Assembly: GCA_963522175.1 (NCBI GenBank)
Contig: CAUQXC010000012.1
Coordinates: 1 to 51,108, forward strand
Direction: 5' to 3'
Source of the DNA: CAKAHY01 sp963522175
GTDB taxonomy: Bacteria > Bacillota > Clostridia > Lachnospirales > Lachnospiraceae
DNA: 51,108 nt
The notes beneath the pieces were generated by a model that saw nothing but the letters and a program-made list of their open reading frames with translations, was not told where the DNA came from and ran no database searches. Made by a program: the position numbers and the translations under genes. Shown here piece after piece: positions 7,646 to 14,865 of this stretch (position 1 is its first letter; each line of letters starts with the position of its first letter).

Positions 7646-9199
7646 TTACTTGTAAATGCCCATCTTTGAAGCATATACCGCAGCTTGTTTTCTTACAAAA
7701 TTATAATCCTTGCCTTCATCCATATATGAGTATATATTACTTGCAACCATATACAGCTCTTCTTTTATTTCTTTTTTCTTTGTACTGTTCCAAACCTTGT
7801 AAATTGCAGGTACTGCCGCTATGTCACTCTCATAAAGATCCATTATATTGTAATAAGGCAATCTGCCGTCTACATACTCATTCAGATTATAATTTGCCAC
7901 TACAGCATCCATATTTACAAGAGACAGCATTGCAAAAAGTCCCGCTCCCACATAAAAACTGTATTTTGTAAGAGGAAAACCCTCTTTAAACTCGGCAATA
8001 AGTATAAATACAAAGACAAAGATAAGGAAAATCATAAATACACTGGGAACTATACGCAAAGGGGTAAGTCCGTAGGTGTATATATACAAATACATTTTAG
8101 CAAGCGCAACACAAATGAGTACCAAAGTCAAGCTTGAAATAAGACTTATATGTATTCGCATATATTTATTGCTATCCGCCTTGAGGGTCAAAAGCTTCGC
8201 TATCCAGATTATCCCTATATTGATTAAAGAAATACTCAAAAGCTCAAAGAAACCTCTTCTTGCATATTCCGCATAAGTAAAATCCTCAGGAAGCCTTCCG
8301 CTTAAAATATCAATAAAATACACAGCCTGTATGCATATAAAGATAAGGTAAAACAGACATAAAACGGCATTTACTGTATATATGCTGAGCCTTGGTATAC
8401 CTGACAGGTTTTCGAAGTACTCCTTCAACTTATCCATACCTAAAGTGCCCGTTTTGCTTTTTTCAAAGCTTCCGTAAAGTAAGGAAAATAAGTACATTGC
8501 CAAAGGAACAGCCCATATAAATGTCCAAAAATCTTTTCCCGCCGACGCCGCAAATTCGGCTGCCGAACTGAAAATTTTCCCAAAAGCGGTATCTGCCTTG
8601 CTGAGCAAAAAAACAACTATAAGCATAATAGGCGAGCCTACAAAAAGTCCCCAAACAATATTTAAAAGCTTGTGATTGCTTTCATTTGCTTCATTCTTTT
8701 TTGAAAATATACAAAGCCAAAAAGAATTAAGATATCTTTTCGGTATAAATATAAGCGCATTTATGTAATCGAAAAATATTAACGATGAAGTTTCTTTTTT
8801 TAATAAGAGCCCGAAAACGGTTACAGGAAAGTAAATCAGCATAAAATTCAAAATTATTTTTACAAATTCATTTAATGAGTAATTATAAGTAAGGGTAAAG
8901 CTTGCGGCTAATAATACAATAAGTACCGATAAAATAATGCCTTCCTTACCTATACGAATCCCCTTAAGTCTTGCATATAAAAGAATCAATACAACATAAA
9001 ATACAGCATATATTGTAGCCCCCAAGCCTATTTTACCCACACCGGTCGTAAGGCTGTAATATTTTGTGCCGATAACAGCCAATATAAATATACCAAGAGC
9101 AAATATCTTATCAATTCCGTCAAACTTAAGTACCTGGGTTTTTGTATTTTCCATACTCGGAACATTAGTATTTACAAGCTCCGCTTTATTTTCATTCAT
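7646..9199 (-). CDS. DUF4173/DUF4153-like polytopic membrane protein
   Basis: A 517-residue protein with about 12 predicted membrane helices after a 30-residue polar start. The stretch YAEYARRGFFELL (about residues 305-317) matches the signature of the DUF4173/DUF4153 group. The C-terminus (about 430-517) is a soluble domain with several Tyr-rich helices. Function is not known for the family. It is the last gene of a three-gene operon with a DUF2975 protein and a small XRE regulator (gaps of 12 and 14 bases). That set suggests a membrane system controlled by its own regulator, but this is inference. Confidence 0.75.
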   Translation of the reverse strand: MNENKAELVNTNVPSMENTKTQVLKFDGIDKIFALGIFILAVIGTKYYSLTTGVGKIGLGATIYAVFYVVLILLYARLKGIRIGKEGIILSVLIVLLAASFTLTYNYSLNEFVKIILNFMLIYFPVTVFGLLLKKETSSLIFFDYINALIFIPKRYLNSFWLCIFSKKNEANESNHKLLNIVWGLFVGSPIMLIVVFLLSKADTAFGKIFSSAAEFAASAGKDFWTFIWAVPLAMYLFSLLYGSFEKSKTGTLGMDKLKEYFENLSGIPRLSIYTVNAVLCLFYLIFICIQAVYFIDILSGRLPEDFTYAEYARRGFFELLSISLINIGIIWIAKLLTLKADSNKYMRIHISLISSLTLVLICVALAKMYLYIYTYGLTPLRIVPSVFMIFLIFVFVFILIAEFKEGFPLTKYSFYVGAGLFAMLSLVNMDAVVANYNLNEYVDGRLPYYNIMDLYESDIAAVPAIYKVWNSTKKKEIKEELYMVASNIYSYMDEGKDYNFVRKQAAVYASKMGIYK

Positions 9200-9213
9200 T
9201 TTCCTAACCTCCT

Positions 9214-9423
9214 TTATTCCTTATCAGGCACATATTCCAGCACCTCGGAAACCTGACAGTTAAGCTCCCTGCATATAGCCTCCAAGGTTGAAAAACGTAT
9301 CGCCTTAGCCTTATTATTCTTTAAAATCGAGAGATTTGCAGGTGTTATTCCTATGCGTTCCGCCAATTCTCCGGCGGATATCTTCCTTTTTGCCATTACG
9401 ACATCTATATTGACCATAATCAT
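9214..9423 (-). CDS. Small XRE-family transcriptional regulator
   Basis: A 69-residue helix-turn-helix protein of the Cro/CI type (YozG-like): ISAGELAERIGITPANLSILKNN covers the recognition helices, followed by IRFSTLEAICRELNCQVSEVLEYVPDKE. It has no other domain. The ATG at 9423 follows GGGGTGA. Genes of this type very often sit next to DUF2975 membrane proteins, as here. It is the natural candidate to bind the palindrome over the operon promoter (9953-10001), giving autoregulation; that link is inferred from position. Confidence 0.9.
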   Translation of the reverse strand: MIMVNIDVVMAKRKISAGELAERIGITPANLSILKNNKAKAIRFSTLEAICRELNCQVSEVLEYVPDKE

Positions 9424-9435
9424 AGCTTCACCCCT

Positions 9436-9903
9436 TTATATCGTATATTCGTTTTCCTGCTTTATTTCTATAGCTTCAACAAATACATTTTTTATAATCC
9501 TAAGTATAAGTGCCATAAAAGCAATGCCGGCAGTCAAAATAATAAGAGGAAGATAGAAAAAGCTCAGTATCAGGCATACAAAAGCCGCTGTAAAACAACA
9601 CCATGAAAGCCCCCTCAAATATCCGACATTCGCAGAAACAAAAACCTCCGACCTGTGTATATTTCTCAAAAGTCTATAGAGCATGTAAAGAGCCGTATAA
9701 GCCAAAATATCAAGTATGTACAGCACCGCCCTTGCAGGCAAGACATAATATCCGACGGTCGAGGCATCTGCCATGTATGTATATTTTCTAAGAATGCCTT
9801 CGGTATTTACGTTGATATAAACACTGACAGCTATGCCGGCTAGGGCAAATATAAATATGCAAATTTTAGATAAGAGTATGCTTCTGTTTTTGGTCCAGTT
9901 CAT
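9436..9903 (-). CDS. DUF2975-family membrane protein
   Basis: A 155-residue protein with four predicted membrane helices (about 12-30, 50-70, 95-115, 120-140) and a charged C-terminus. DUF2975 proteins are usually encoded beside a YozG-like XRE regulator, as seen immediately downstream (12-base gap). The start is ATG 9903, six bases after GGAGG; an in-frame TTG at 9909 lies inside the ribosome site spacing and is unlikely. First gene of the operon. Biochemical role is unknown. Confidence 0.8.
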   Translation of the reverse strand: MNWTKNRSILLSKICIFIFALAGIAVSVYINVNTEGILRKYTYMADASTVGYYVLPARAVLYILDILAYTALYMLYRLLRNIHRSEVFVSANVGYLRGLSWCCFTAAFVCLILSFFYLPLIILTAGIAFMALILRIIKNVFVEAIEIKQENEYTI

Positions 9904-9932
9904 TGACAACCTCCGTCTGTTGATTTTTTCTT

Positions 9933-9961
9933 ATAATAGCACCTTCTTTCTTGTTTTGCAA
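9933..9961 (-). promoter_or_regulatory. Promoter of the DUF2975-XRE-DUF4173 operon
   Basis: Minus strand: -35 TTGCAA (9961-9956), 17-base spacer, -10 TATTAT (9938-9933). The -35 lies inside one arm of the palindrome at 9953-10001. Confidence 0.65.
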
Positions 9962-10001
9962 TAATAATTTATTGTTTTTCGATAAATTATTGTTGCAAAA
10001 C
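9953..10001. promoter_or_regulatory. 20-bp inverted repeat overlapping a promoter (likely operator)
   Basis: Arms 9953-9972 and 9982-10001 match at 19 of 20 positions and are separated by 9 bases (TGTTTTTCG on the plus strand). The arm core is TTGCAA-N-AATAATTTAT read from the outer edge. The promoter-proximal arm contains the -35 hexamer, so a protein bound here would block polymerase. The best local candidate is the small XRE regulator of the same operon. Confidence 0.75.
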
Positions 10002-10023
10002 GATTTAAGATTACAAAAATAAA

Positions 10024-10053
10024 AAAGAAGAGCCGCGAATGCAGATCTTCTTT
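10024..10053 (-). terminator. Minus-strand terminator, with a second hairpin beside it
   Basis: AAAGAAGA (10024-10031) pairs with TCTTCTTT (10046-10053), followed on the minus strand by TTTTTTATTTTT. A further hairpin, AGAAAGC (10059-10065) with GCTTTCT (10073-10079), lies just upstream. Together they insulate the DUF2975 operon from transcripts coming out of the island. Confidence 0.65.
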
Positions 10054-10202
10054 GCGGGAGAAAGCCTATAGCGCTTTCTTAAGCTATATTTGCTATCAGT
10101 TTCTTTATATTCTTTTGTTTTTAGATTAGGTATAAGCTTATTTCTTGTTATTTCTTGTTATTTTTATATTATCTTTTATTTTTGCATTTCTTGTGATAGA
10201 CG

Positions 10203-10350
10203 TTATATACCCTTTGCCGGTGTTACCACAAAACTTCCTTCCGGCACCTTAAATACTCCATCTTTAACAGCAGCCATCCGTTTTAAGTTTCATTTCTTCT
10301 GTAGCTTCTTTGAACGCTTCTTTTTTACTCTTATATTTAGGATAAATTGT
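10203..10350 (-). pseudogene. Possible decayed ORF next to the IS fragment
   Basis: Two overlapping minus-strand frames read sensibly: a lysine-rich stretch (IYPKYKSKKEAFKEATEEMK) and, after a one-base shift, MAAVKDGVFKVPEGSFVV ending at TAA 10205-10203. They may be the tail of one gene interrupted by a frameshift and cut by the IS element. I do not recognise the family. The rest of the gap from 10080 to 10388 shows nothing else. Confidence 0.25.
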
Positions 10351-10388
10351 AGCGGTCAAGCATTTTTATAACACTTGCGACTAATTTT

Positions 10389-10871
10389 TTATACAGCATA
10401 CCGTGCCTCAAAGCAAGTGCGATATTCGTTATAGGCACGAGGACGTACATGGTTATACTTTACATATGCAAAATCCTGAAGGGCATCATATAGCTCCTGT
10501 TCCTTATGGTAATTGTGCAGATATATCTCTTCATTTTTCAGAGTGTTAAAATACCTTTCCATTGGAGCGTTGTCATATGGATATCCTGCCTTACTCACGC
10601 TCTGTGTGATTCCTTTCTTCTCACAGAATTCAGTAAAAACCTTTGGTGTATATTGGCTTCCCTGATCACTATGCAATATAATATCTTTGTTGACAGACTT
10701 TTGACTGTCCAAAGCTTTTTGCAGAATCCGGATGGCAAGATCGCTTGTTATATGACGATCTGTTATACTTGCAACTACACTTCGATCGTAGAGATCTATA
10801 ATAGTGCAATTATATCTTACATCACCTCCGCTAAGAAATAGGTATATAAAGTCAGTCGCCCTGCCGATTTT
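10389..10871 (-). pseudogene. IS3-family transposase, C-terminal fragment
   Basis: An open minus-strand frame from 10871 to the stop at 10389 encodes the DDE integrase core: ATDFIYLFLSGG (first Asp), LHSDQGSQY (second Asp, as in the ILHSDQGSQYTPK stretch), and KAGYPYDNAPMERYFNTLKNE (catalytic Glu), ending with the usual NHVRPRAYN segment. The N-terminal half of OrfB and all of OrfA are missing; a stop codon at 10874-10872 precedes the first recognisable residues. The element cannot transpose itself. The terminal sequence beyond the stop (towards 10350) may hold the IS right end. Confidence 0.85.
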
Positions 10872-10890
10872 TTAACTTGGTCGACAGGGC
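10858..10890. repeat. Inverted repeat at the edge of the IS fragment
   Basis: GCCCTG (10858-10863) with CAGGGC (10885-10890), 21 bases apart, and short extra pairing inside (CCGA/TCGA with an offset). It straddles the point where transposase homology ends, so it may be part of a deletion junction or an old terminator. The stretch 10891-11046 shows nothing else I can name. Confidence 0.35.
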
Positions 10891-11046
10891 TTAGGTAGTC
10901 GTTTTTTGTTTTTGTAAAACATATCAAAAATAAAAAGATTTTTTATTTTTCTTCACTTGGCATATCACCGCCGGACTTTTTTATTGAGAACTGACAAGCA
11001 ACAGCTGTTCTTTACATTGATTTCTGCCGCTGATAGAAGTTTTTAG

Positions 11047-11652
11047 TTACAAATCATTTGTTTTAAATGTAAAATAGTCTTCGTAATAATAGCTGTGATC
11101 TATACCTTTCATATAAATCTCACGGTCATTGATTTTTTTCGTCAGTGCCTGTTTTAATATATATTTGATTTCAATAGTTTTAAAGGGACTGCGTTCCATA
11201 GCAGAAAGGTAATCATCCTTATCTACACGACTCCAATCAACAACTTGACCTAACTCTTTTTTTAAAATCAAATCAAGCCAAATTCTTGTACTTCTGCCAT
11301 TTCCCTCACGAAAAGGGTGTGCAACATTCATTTCTACATACTTTTCTATAATTTCATCATATGTTGACTGCGGCATTTTTTCGATATTTTCAAGAGCTGC
11401 TCGCAAATACATAAGCGGAGCAAAACGGAAATTACCTTTTGCAATATTAACAGTTCTTATTTGTCCGGCGAAATCATAAATCTGATCAAATAAATATTTG
11501 TGTATTTCAGCTAGTGATTTAAAAGTTCCATGTTCAAGATTATTTAAATATCCGCTTTCAAAGAGTTCTATTGCTCTTTTTTTACTGATTTTTTCTTCAG
11601 CCTTAGCTAATTCTACCGAATCAGTAATACCAAGTTTATTCTCTAATGTCAT
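11047..11652 (-). CDS. Fic-domain protein, class III-like (self-inhibited AMPylator)
   Basis: A 201-residue Fic protein. Fic enzymes transfer AMP or other nucleotide parts to target hydroxyl groups. The active loop HPFREGNGR (residues 112-120) is complete, including the catalytic His112 and the phosphate-binding Asn/Gly/Arg. The flap segment GNFRFAP is at 73-79. Near the C-terminus, SYYYED (187-192) fits the inhibitory-helix pattern (S/T)xxxE(G/N) of class III Fic proteins such as NmFic, with Asp in the last place; Glu191 would block ATP binding. That would explain why no antitoxin gene is adjacent. ATG 11652 follows AAAGGGA. It sits in the decayed mobile island. Confidence 0.88.
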   Translation of the reverse strand: MTLENKLGITDSVELAKAEEKISKKRAIELFESGYLNNLEHGTFKSLAEIHKYLFDQIYDFAGQIRTVNIAKGNFRFAPLMYLRAALENIEKMPQSTYDEIIEKYVEMNVAHPFREGNGRSTRIWLDLILKKELGQVVDWSRVDKDDYLSAMERSPFKTIEIKYILKQALTKKINDREIYMKGIDHSYYYEDYFTFKTNDL

Positions 11653-11705
11653 AGCAATTTCCCTTTCTGTATTTTTATGATAGTTATGATAAATCCGAAT
11701 TTACC

Positions 11706-11728
11706 TGTAGATATTATCGTCATCTACA
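11706..11728. repeat. Short inverted repeat between fic and the reductase gene
   Basis: TGTAGAT (11706-11712) with ATCTACA (11722-11728), loop of 9. A third ATCTAC copy lies at the stop of the reductase gene (11739-11744). Possible operator for fic; no T-run follows, so it is a poor terminator. Confidence 0.35.
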
Positions 11729-11737
11729 ATTTAATTT

Positions 11738-12268
11738 TTATCTACGAATATAATTCAACTCGACAATTCCATTATTTGTTATCGTGTTGATTAATTTCAA
11801 TTTATGTTCCGCATCATTTTGGCTAAATAATTTTATACCATTCCCTAAAATTGTCGGAATAATGGATATAAGATACTCATCAATCACATCTGAAGAAATG
11901 GCTTGTTGAACTAAGTCTGCTCCTCCACATATCCAAATATCTTTTCCTTCAACCCCTTTTAATTTCTTGATCAATTCCTCCAAATTATCACTTGTAAAAA
12001 TGATCTTATCGGAATCTTGTTGTTCTCGGTGAGTGAAAACATAAGTCAATAAATTGTCATAAACCCAATTATCAGGGGATAACTCAGTTATTATCTGATT
12101 GTAAGTATTCCAACCCATCAGAACTGTGTCTATATTTTTTATAAACTCAGAATAGGTACTTTCGTTTTCTAAACAATCTTCATGACCTTGCAGAAAAGCG
12201 ACACCCCCATTTTTATCAGCAATATAGCCATCTACACTCATAGCTATAAACAGTTTTACTTTTCTCAT
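11738..12268 (-). CDS. RibD C-terminal/DHFR-fold family reductase
   Basis: A 176-residue protein of the group that includes YyaP and the RibD reductase domain. Visible marks are the N-terminal strand and loop KLFIAMSVDGYIAD, the VLMGWNTYN segment, the nucleotide-binding ICGGADLVQQ segment, and the C-terminal PTILGNGIKLF. Members bind NAD(P)H; the substrate is usually unknown, and some are carried on mobile DNA as trimethoprim-tolerance candidates, but there is no direct evidence for that here. ATG 12268 has only a weak GAG upstream. It is flanked by fic and a VirD4 remnant. Confidence 0.85.
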   Translation of the reverse strand: MRKVKLFIAMSVDGYIADKNGGVAFLQGHEDCLENESTYSEFIKNIDTVLMGWNTYNQIITELSPDNWVYDNLLTYVFTHREQQDSDKIIFTSDNLEELIKKLKGVEGKDIWICGGADLVQQAISSDVIDEYLISIIPTILGNGIKLFSQNDAEHKLKLINTITNNGIVELNYIRR

Positions 12269-12340
12269 ATCGTAATCTCAACTTCTAATTTGTGACTTTC
12301 TCGTCCATCTTATTATATCATTTTTCCCATATTTTGTCAT

Positions 12341-12766
12341 TTAATCAAGTGAATAATTCATTCTTGTAACCACTGTATTCTTTCTTAATTTTAATTTTTC
12401 TCTCGTGGCAAGATACTTCTGAATATCAAAGAAACTTCTCTTGTCGTAGTCCTCTAAAAGTTTATAATTTTTATGCTTTGTGATGTCGAGTTTATTTGAT
12501 AGGAAAGGGCGAACGCCACGAAGCTGAAAAATACATTTATCGCCATCCATAACTGTAATCTCATCTTGACTCATCAATTCTTTCCCTCCTAAAAACAAAA
12601 TACTATCACAGTTTCCGACAATCGTATCGGCGTTATCCTTGTAGATTGACTTTAACTGAGACTGTGCCTGTAAAATTATACTTGCGGAGATTTCCCTGCT
12701 TCTAATGATTGCAATCAGCTTTTCAAACTTTGGAATTGAGCCGATATTAGCAAACTCATCAAGTCC
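12341..12766 (-). pseudogene. VirD4/TraG-type coupling protein, C-terminal fragment
   Basis: The C-terminal ~141 codons of a conjugation coupling ATPase. The frame reads LDEFANIGSIPKFEKLI (Walker B region), then SREISASIILQAQSQLK and NADTIVGNCDSILFLGG, and ends RKNTVVTRMNYSLD. The Walker A half is absent. Above 12766 the homology stops and a TGA is in frame at 12784-12782. The upstream end runs directly into a TnpW-like gene, so a deletion has joined two separate parts of an element. The fragment cannot support transfer. Confidence 0.85.
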
Positions 12767-12962
12767 CGTAATTCTTGTATATCAAATTCATCTTTTTTTC
12801 GTTTGATTTTCTCTGAAACTCTCTCAGCATTATTCTTGTCAACTTCTCTTGCATTGTTTCTGTCACATTTTCATTGAAGTGGACAACAACTTCATAGTTG
12901 GTCTTTCCAATCTTTCTCTTTGTGTTAATGCCTTTTTTATCTGTATTTTTCAGTTCTTCCAT
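12759..12962 (-). CDS. TnpW-like transposon-encoded protein
   Basis: A 67-residue basic protein resembling TnpW of Tn1549-type elements: KKGINTKRKIGKTNYEVVVH is the conserved strand pattern, followed by a helix (VTETMQEKLTRIMLREFQRK). TnpW function is unknown. The last ~10 codons run into the VirD4 remnant in another frame (stop at 12761-12759), so the C-terminus is probably altered by the deletion. ATG 12962 has AAGGA at a long spacing. Confidence 0.65.
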   Translation of the reverse strand: MEELKNTDKKGINTKRKIGKTNYEVVVHFNENVTETMQEKLTRIMLREFQRKSNEKKMNLIYKNYGT

Positions 12963-12992
12963 AAATTCTTTTTTCCTTATTGGAATAAAAAA

Positions 12993-13022
12993 AGCGATTA
13001 GATTTTTTATTTTCTAATCGCT
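12993..13022 (-). terminator. Strong terminator after the NTF2-like gene
   Basis: Perfect 10-bp stem AGCGATTAGA (12993-13002) with TCTAATCGCT (13013-13022), 10-base loop, then seven T residues on the minus strand. Confidence 0.85.
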
Positions 13023-13046
13023 CTTACCAATATTTTGAAATTAGTT

Positions 13047-13345
13047 CTAAAACCAAGAAGTTCCATCGTCTCTAAATTGAGGTTTCTCACTATTTTCATA
13101 TGGATTATAATGATTGATGTTGCAACCAAATTCTTTTAGTTTCTTGATTTTATTCTCTTTTGTCCACTCAACCAACGATATACCATCAAATTCTTCTATT
13201 CTTCCATCATTCATCTTATTTTTGAAGTACCATTCAACAACTGTTTGATGTTCACTATGAAAAAACTGCTTTATATCCCACGCAAGCACTTTTCCTCTTG
13301 TATTCCACTCATTAAACCAATGCTTTACAGTTGCTCGATTTTCAT
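13047..13345 (-). pseudogene. NTF2/SnoaL-like protein gene with an early frameshift
   Basis: The readable part (13289 downwards) gives 80 residues including IKQFFHSEHQTVVEWYFKN and ends FRDDGTSWF. Upstream codons continue the family pattern (VKHWFNEWNTRGKV) but have no start codon. If one base is added in the four-T run at 13339-13342 (plus strand), the ATG at 13345, preceded by AGGAG, reads straight through as a 99-residue protein. I therefore call a one-base loss after the second codon, or a sequencing error. NTF2-like folds serve many small-molecule roles; no function is assigned. It lies 26 bases after the acetyltransferase stop, probably in one transcript. Confidence 0.7.
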
Positions 13346-13371
13346 ATTTATCACGCTCCTAATGCTCGGAC

Positions 13372-13818
13372 CTATAAATCCATTTTTAGATAAATCATAT
13401 CTACTAATTGGACACCTTCTTCGTAAATCGGATGTTTATAATTATCTATAAAAAAATTCTTGATGATATGAGAACGAATAAAACCACATTTCTCATAAAA
13501 AGGGATGGTAGTCTGACTTTCTCCTGTTCCCACTTGCAATACGGAATATTGCCCTTTGTATTTCTCTATAATAAAATCAATGAAAGTCTGCCCGTATCCT
13601 TTTCTTTGATAATCCGGATGAATGGCGATATTTTTGATTTCGAGAGTATTATTCCCCACATTTAGGACAACACACTCGCCCTTTACTCCATTATCGTCTA
13701 AAACATACATTGTGCCATCTGCTATATATCTGTCGATCATATCTTCTTGTTCATCTGCCAATAATAAAAGCGACAAAAACTGCTTCTTATTTTCTACAAC
13801 TTCTCTTATTTCTATCAA
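13372..13818 (-). CDS. GNAT-family N-acetyltransferase
   Basis: A 148-residue acetyl-CoA-dependent acetyltransferase. The core motif is LEIKNIAIHPDYQRKGYGQ (about residues 59-77), where QRKGYG binds the pyrophosphate of acetyl-CoA, and YSVLQVGTGESQTTIPFYEKCGF covers motif B. The start is TTG 13818, eight bases after AGAGG; no ATG fits. The substrate is unknown. Some relatives on mobile elements modify antibiotics, but nothing here shows that. Confidence 0.85.
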   Translation of the reverse strand: MIEIREVVENKKQFLSLLLLADEQEDMIDRYIADGTMYVLDDNGVKGECVVLNVGNNTLEIKNIAIHPDYQRKGYGQTFIDFIIEKYKGQYSVLQVGTGESQTTIPFYEKCGFIRSHIIKNFFIDNYKHPIYEEGVQLVDMIYLKMDL

Positions 13819-14124
13819 TGTGAATACCTCTCAAATCAATGATATTTTATTTCTCTTAAATTTTATTATACCATTAATTTCCAAGCCTTTCCATTTCCAA
13901 ATACCATGAAGGAATATTTTTAGTAAACCCACTACAAAACGGTGGCAATCGTTTTAAGGCTCTTTTTCTTTCCTCGGCTTATCCTTGTACCTATTTTGCA
14001 TTTAGAAACAATATAGAGTGCTTGCACCGTCTTTTAAGCATATCTTAAAGATAATCTCCTATCATATATTCCTCATCGCTTTTTATAATTTCCGCATTTT
14101 TCAGACTTATATATTCTCACAAAA
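13819..14124. other. Gene-free gap at the island edge
   Basis: About 300 A/T-rich bases between the acetyltransferase start and the aldolase terminator. AAAACG (13936-13941) and CGTTTT (13950-13955) form a short hairpin. Short frames such as one reading NRYKDKPRKEKEP on the minus strand exist but are too short to call. This is a likely place for the island boundary. Confidence 0.4.
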
Positions 14125-14162
14125 AAAGAGCGAAAGCCCCTCAAGCGAAACTTTTGCTCTTT
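14125..14162 (-). terminator. Terminator of the aldolase operon
   Basis: 12-bp stem (14125-14136 with 14151-14162, one G-U pair) with 14-base loop, followed on the minus strand by seven T residues. Confidence 0.88.
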
Positions 14163-14182
14163 ATACATTTTGTATTAATTTC

Positions 14183-14836
14183 CTACTCGCCGAATGCCGC
14201 TTTATAATCCGCTTGGAATTTCTTTATTCCGATATCTGTAAGGGGATGCTTTAACATTTGGCTGATAACGCTAAACGGAACGGTTGCTATATCCGCACCC
14301 GCTTTTGCACATTCCATTACATGAATGCTGTTTCTTACCGAAGCCGCTATAATCTCACAGTTTATATCTTTTCCCTTGAAAATTTCAACTATATCATATA
14401 TCAAAGCGACTCCGTCCGTAGCTATATCATCAAGTCTTCCAAGAAAAGGAGATACATAGCTTGCGCCCGCTCTTGCCGCCAAAAGAGCCTGAGCCGGGGT
14501 GAAAATCAAGGTACAGTTCGTTCTAATGCCTTCCTTTGAAAGAACTTTTATAGCTTTTAAACCTTCCTCTGTCATAGGAATTTTCACCACCATATTAGGA
14601 TGGATAGCCGCTATCTGCCTGCCCTCTTCAATCATTCCCTGTGCGTCTTCCGTCGTTGCCTTAACCTCTCCGCTTATAGGTCCGTCAACTATATCGGTTA
14701 TCTCTTTAATAACCTGCACAAAGTCTCTTTTTTCCTTTGCTATCAGTGAAGGGTTTGTAGTAACCCCGCATATAACGCCCATCTCATTTGCTCTGCGGAT
14801 ATCTTCAACGTTGGCTGTGTCTATAAAAAACTTCAT
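14183..14836 (-). CDS. fsa: Transaldolase-like fructose-6-phosphate aldolase
   Basis: A 217-residue protein of the small transaldolase (TalC/FSA/MipB) group. It starts MKFFIDTANVEDI and has GVTTNPSLIAKE, the Schiff-base lysine in VVKIPMT (about residue 85), and SPFLGRLDDI. Members act either as transaldolase or as fructose-6-phosphate aldolase; the sequence alone does not decide which. Last gene of an operon with ROK glucokinase (29-base gap), which fits a role in hexose phosphate metabolism. Confidence 0.92.
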   Translation of the reverse strand: MKFFIDTANVEDIRRANEMGVICGVTTNPSLIAKEKRDFVQVIKEITDIVDGPISGEVKATTEDAQGMIEEGRQIAAIHPNMVVKIPMTEEGLKAIKVLSKEGIRTNCTLIFTPAQALLAARAGASYVSPFLGRLDDIATDGVALIYDIVEIFKGKDINCEIIAASVRNSIHVMECAKAGADIATVPFSVISQMLKHPLTDIGIKKFQADYKAAFGE

Positions 14837-14865
14837 ACGCTTCTCCTTTTCTTTTATATTTCATT

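Larger units (their letters stand above)
10389..13818. mobile_element. Accessory island with remnants of a Tn1549-like conjugative element
   Basis: Contains an IS3 transposase fragment, a Fic gene, a RibD/DHFR-like gene, a VirD4-type coupling-protein tail, a TnpW-like gene, a frameshifted NTF2-like gene and a GNAT gene, with housekeeping genes on both sides. VirD4 and TnpW families are typical of Tn1549/CTn-type elements of Clostridia. No integrase, relaxase or attachment repeat is visible, so the outer limits are approximate. Confidence 0.5.

Noticed and set aside
10090..10371. Plus-strand frame of 93 codons
   Set aside because: It lies opposite the lysine-rich decayed ORF, has no ribosome site and a Phe/Cys-rich composition.
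11498..11680. Plus-strand frame opposite fic that could be an antitoxin
   Set aside because: No ribosome site, hydrophobic shadow composition, and the Fic protein has its own inhibitory motif.
13960..14010. Short minus-strand frame resembling the end of a conjugation protein (NRYKDKPRKEKEP)
   Set aside because: Only about 15 codons after a stop codon; too short to assign.
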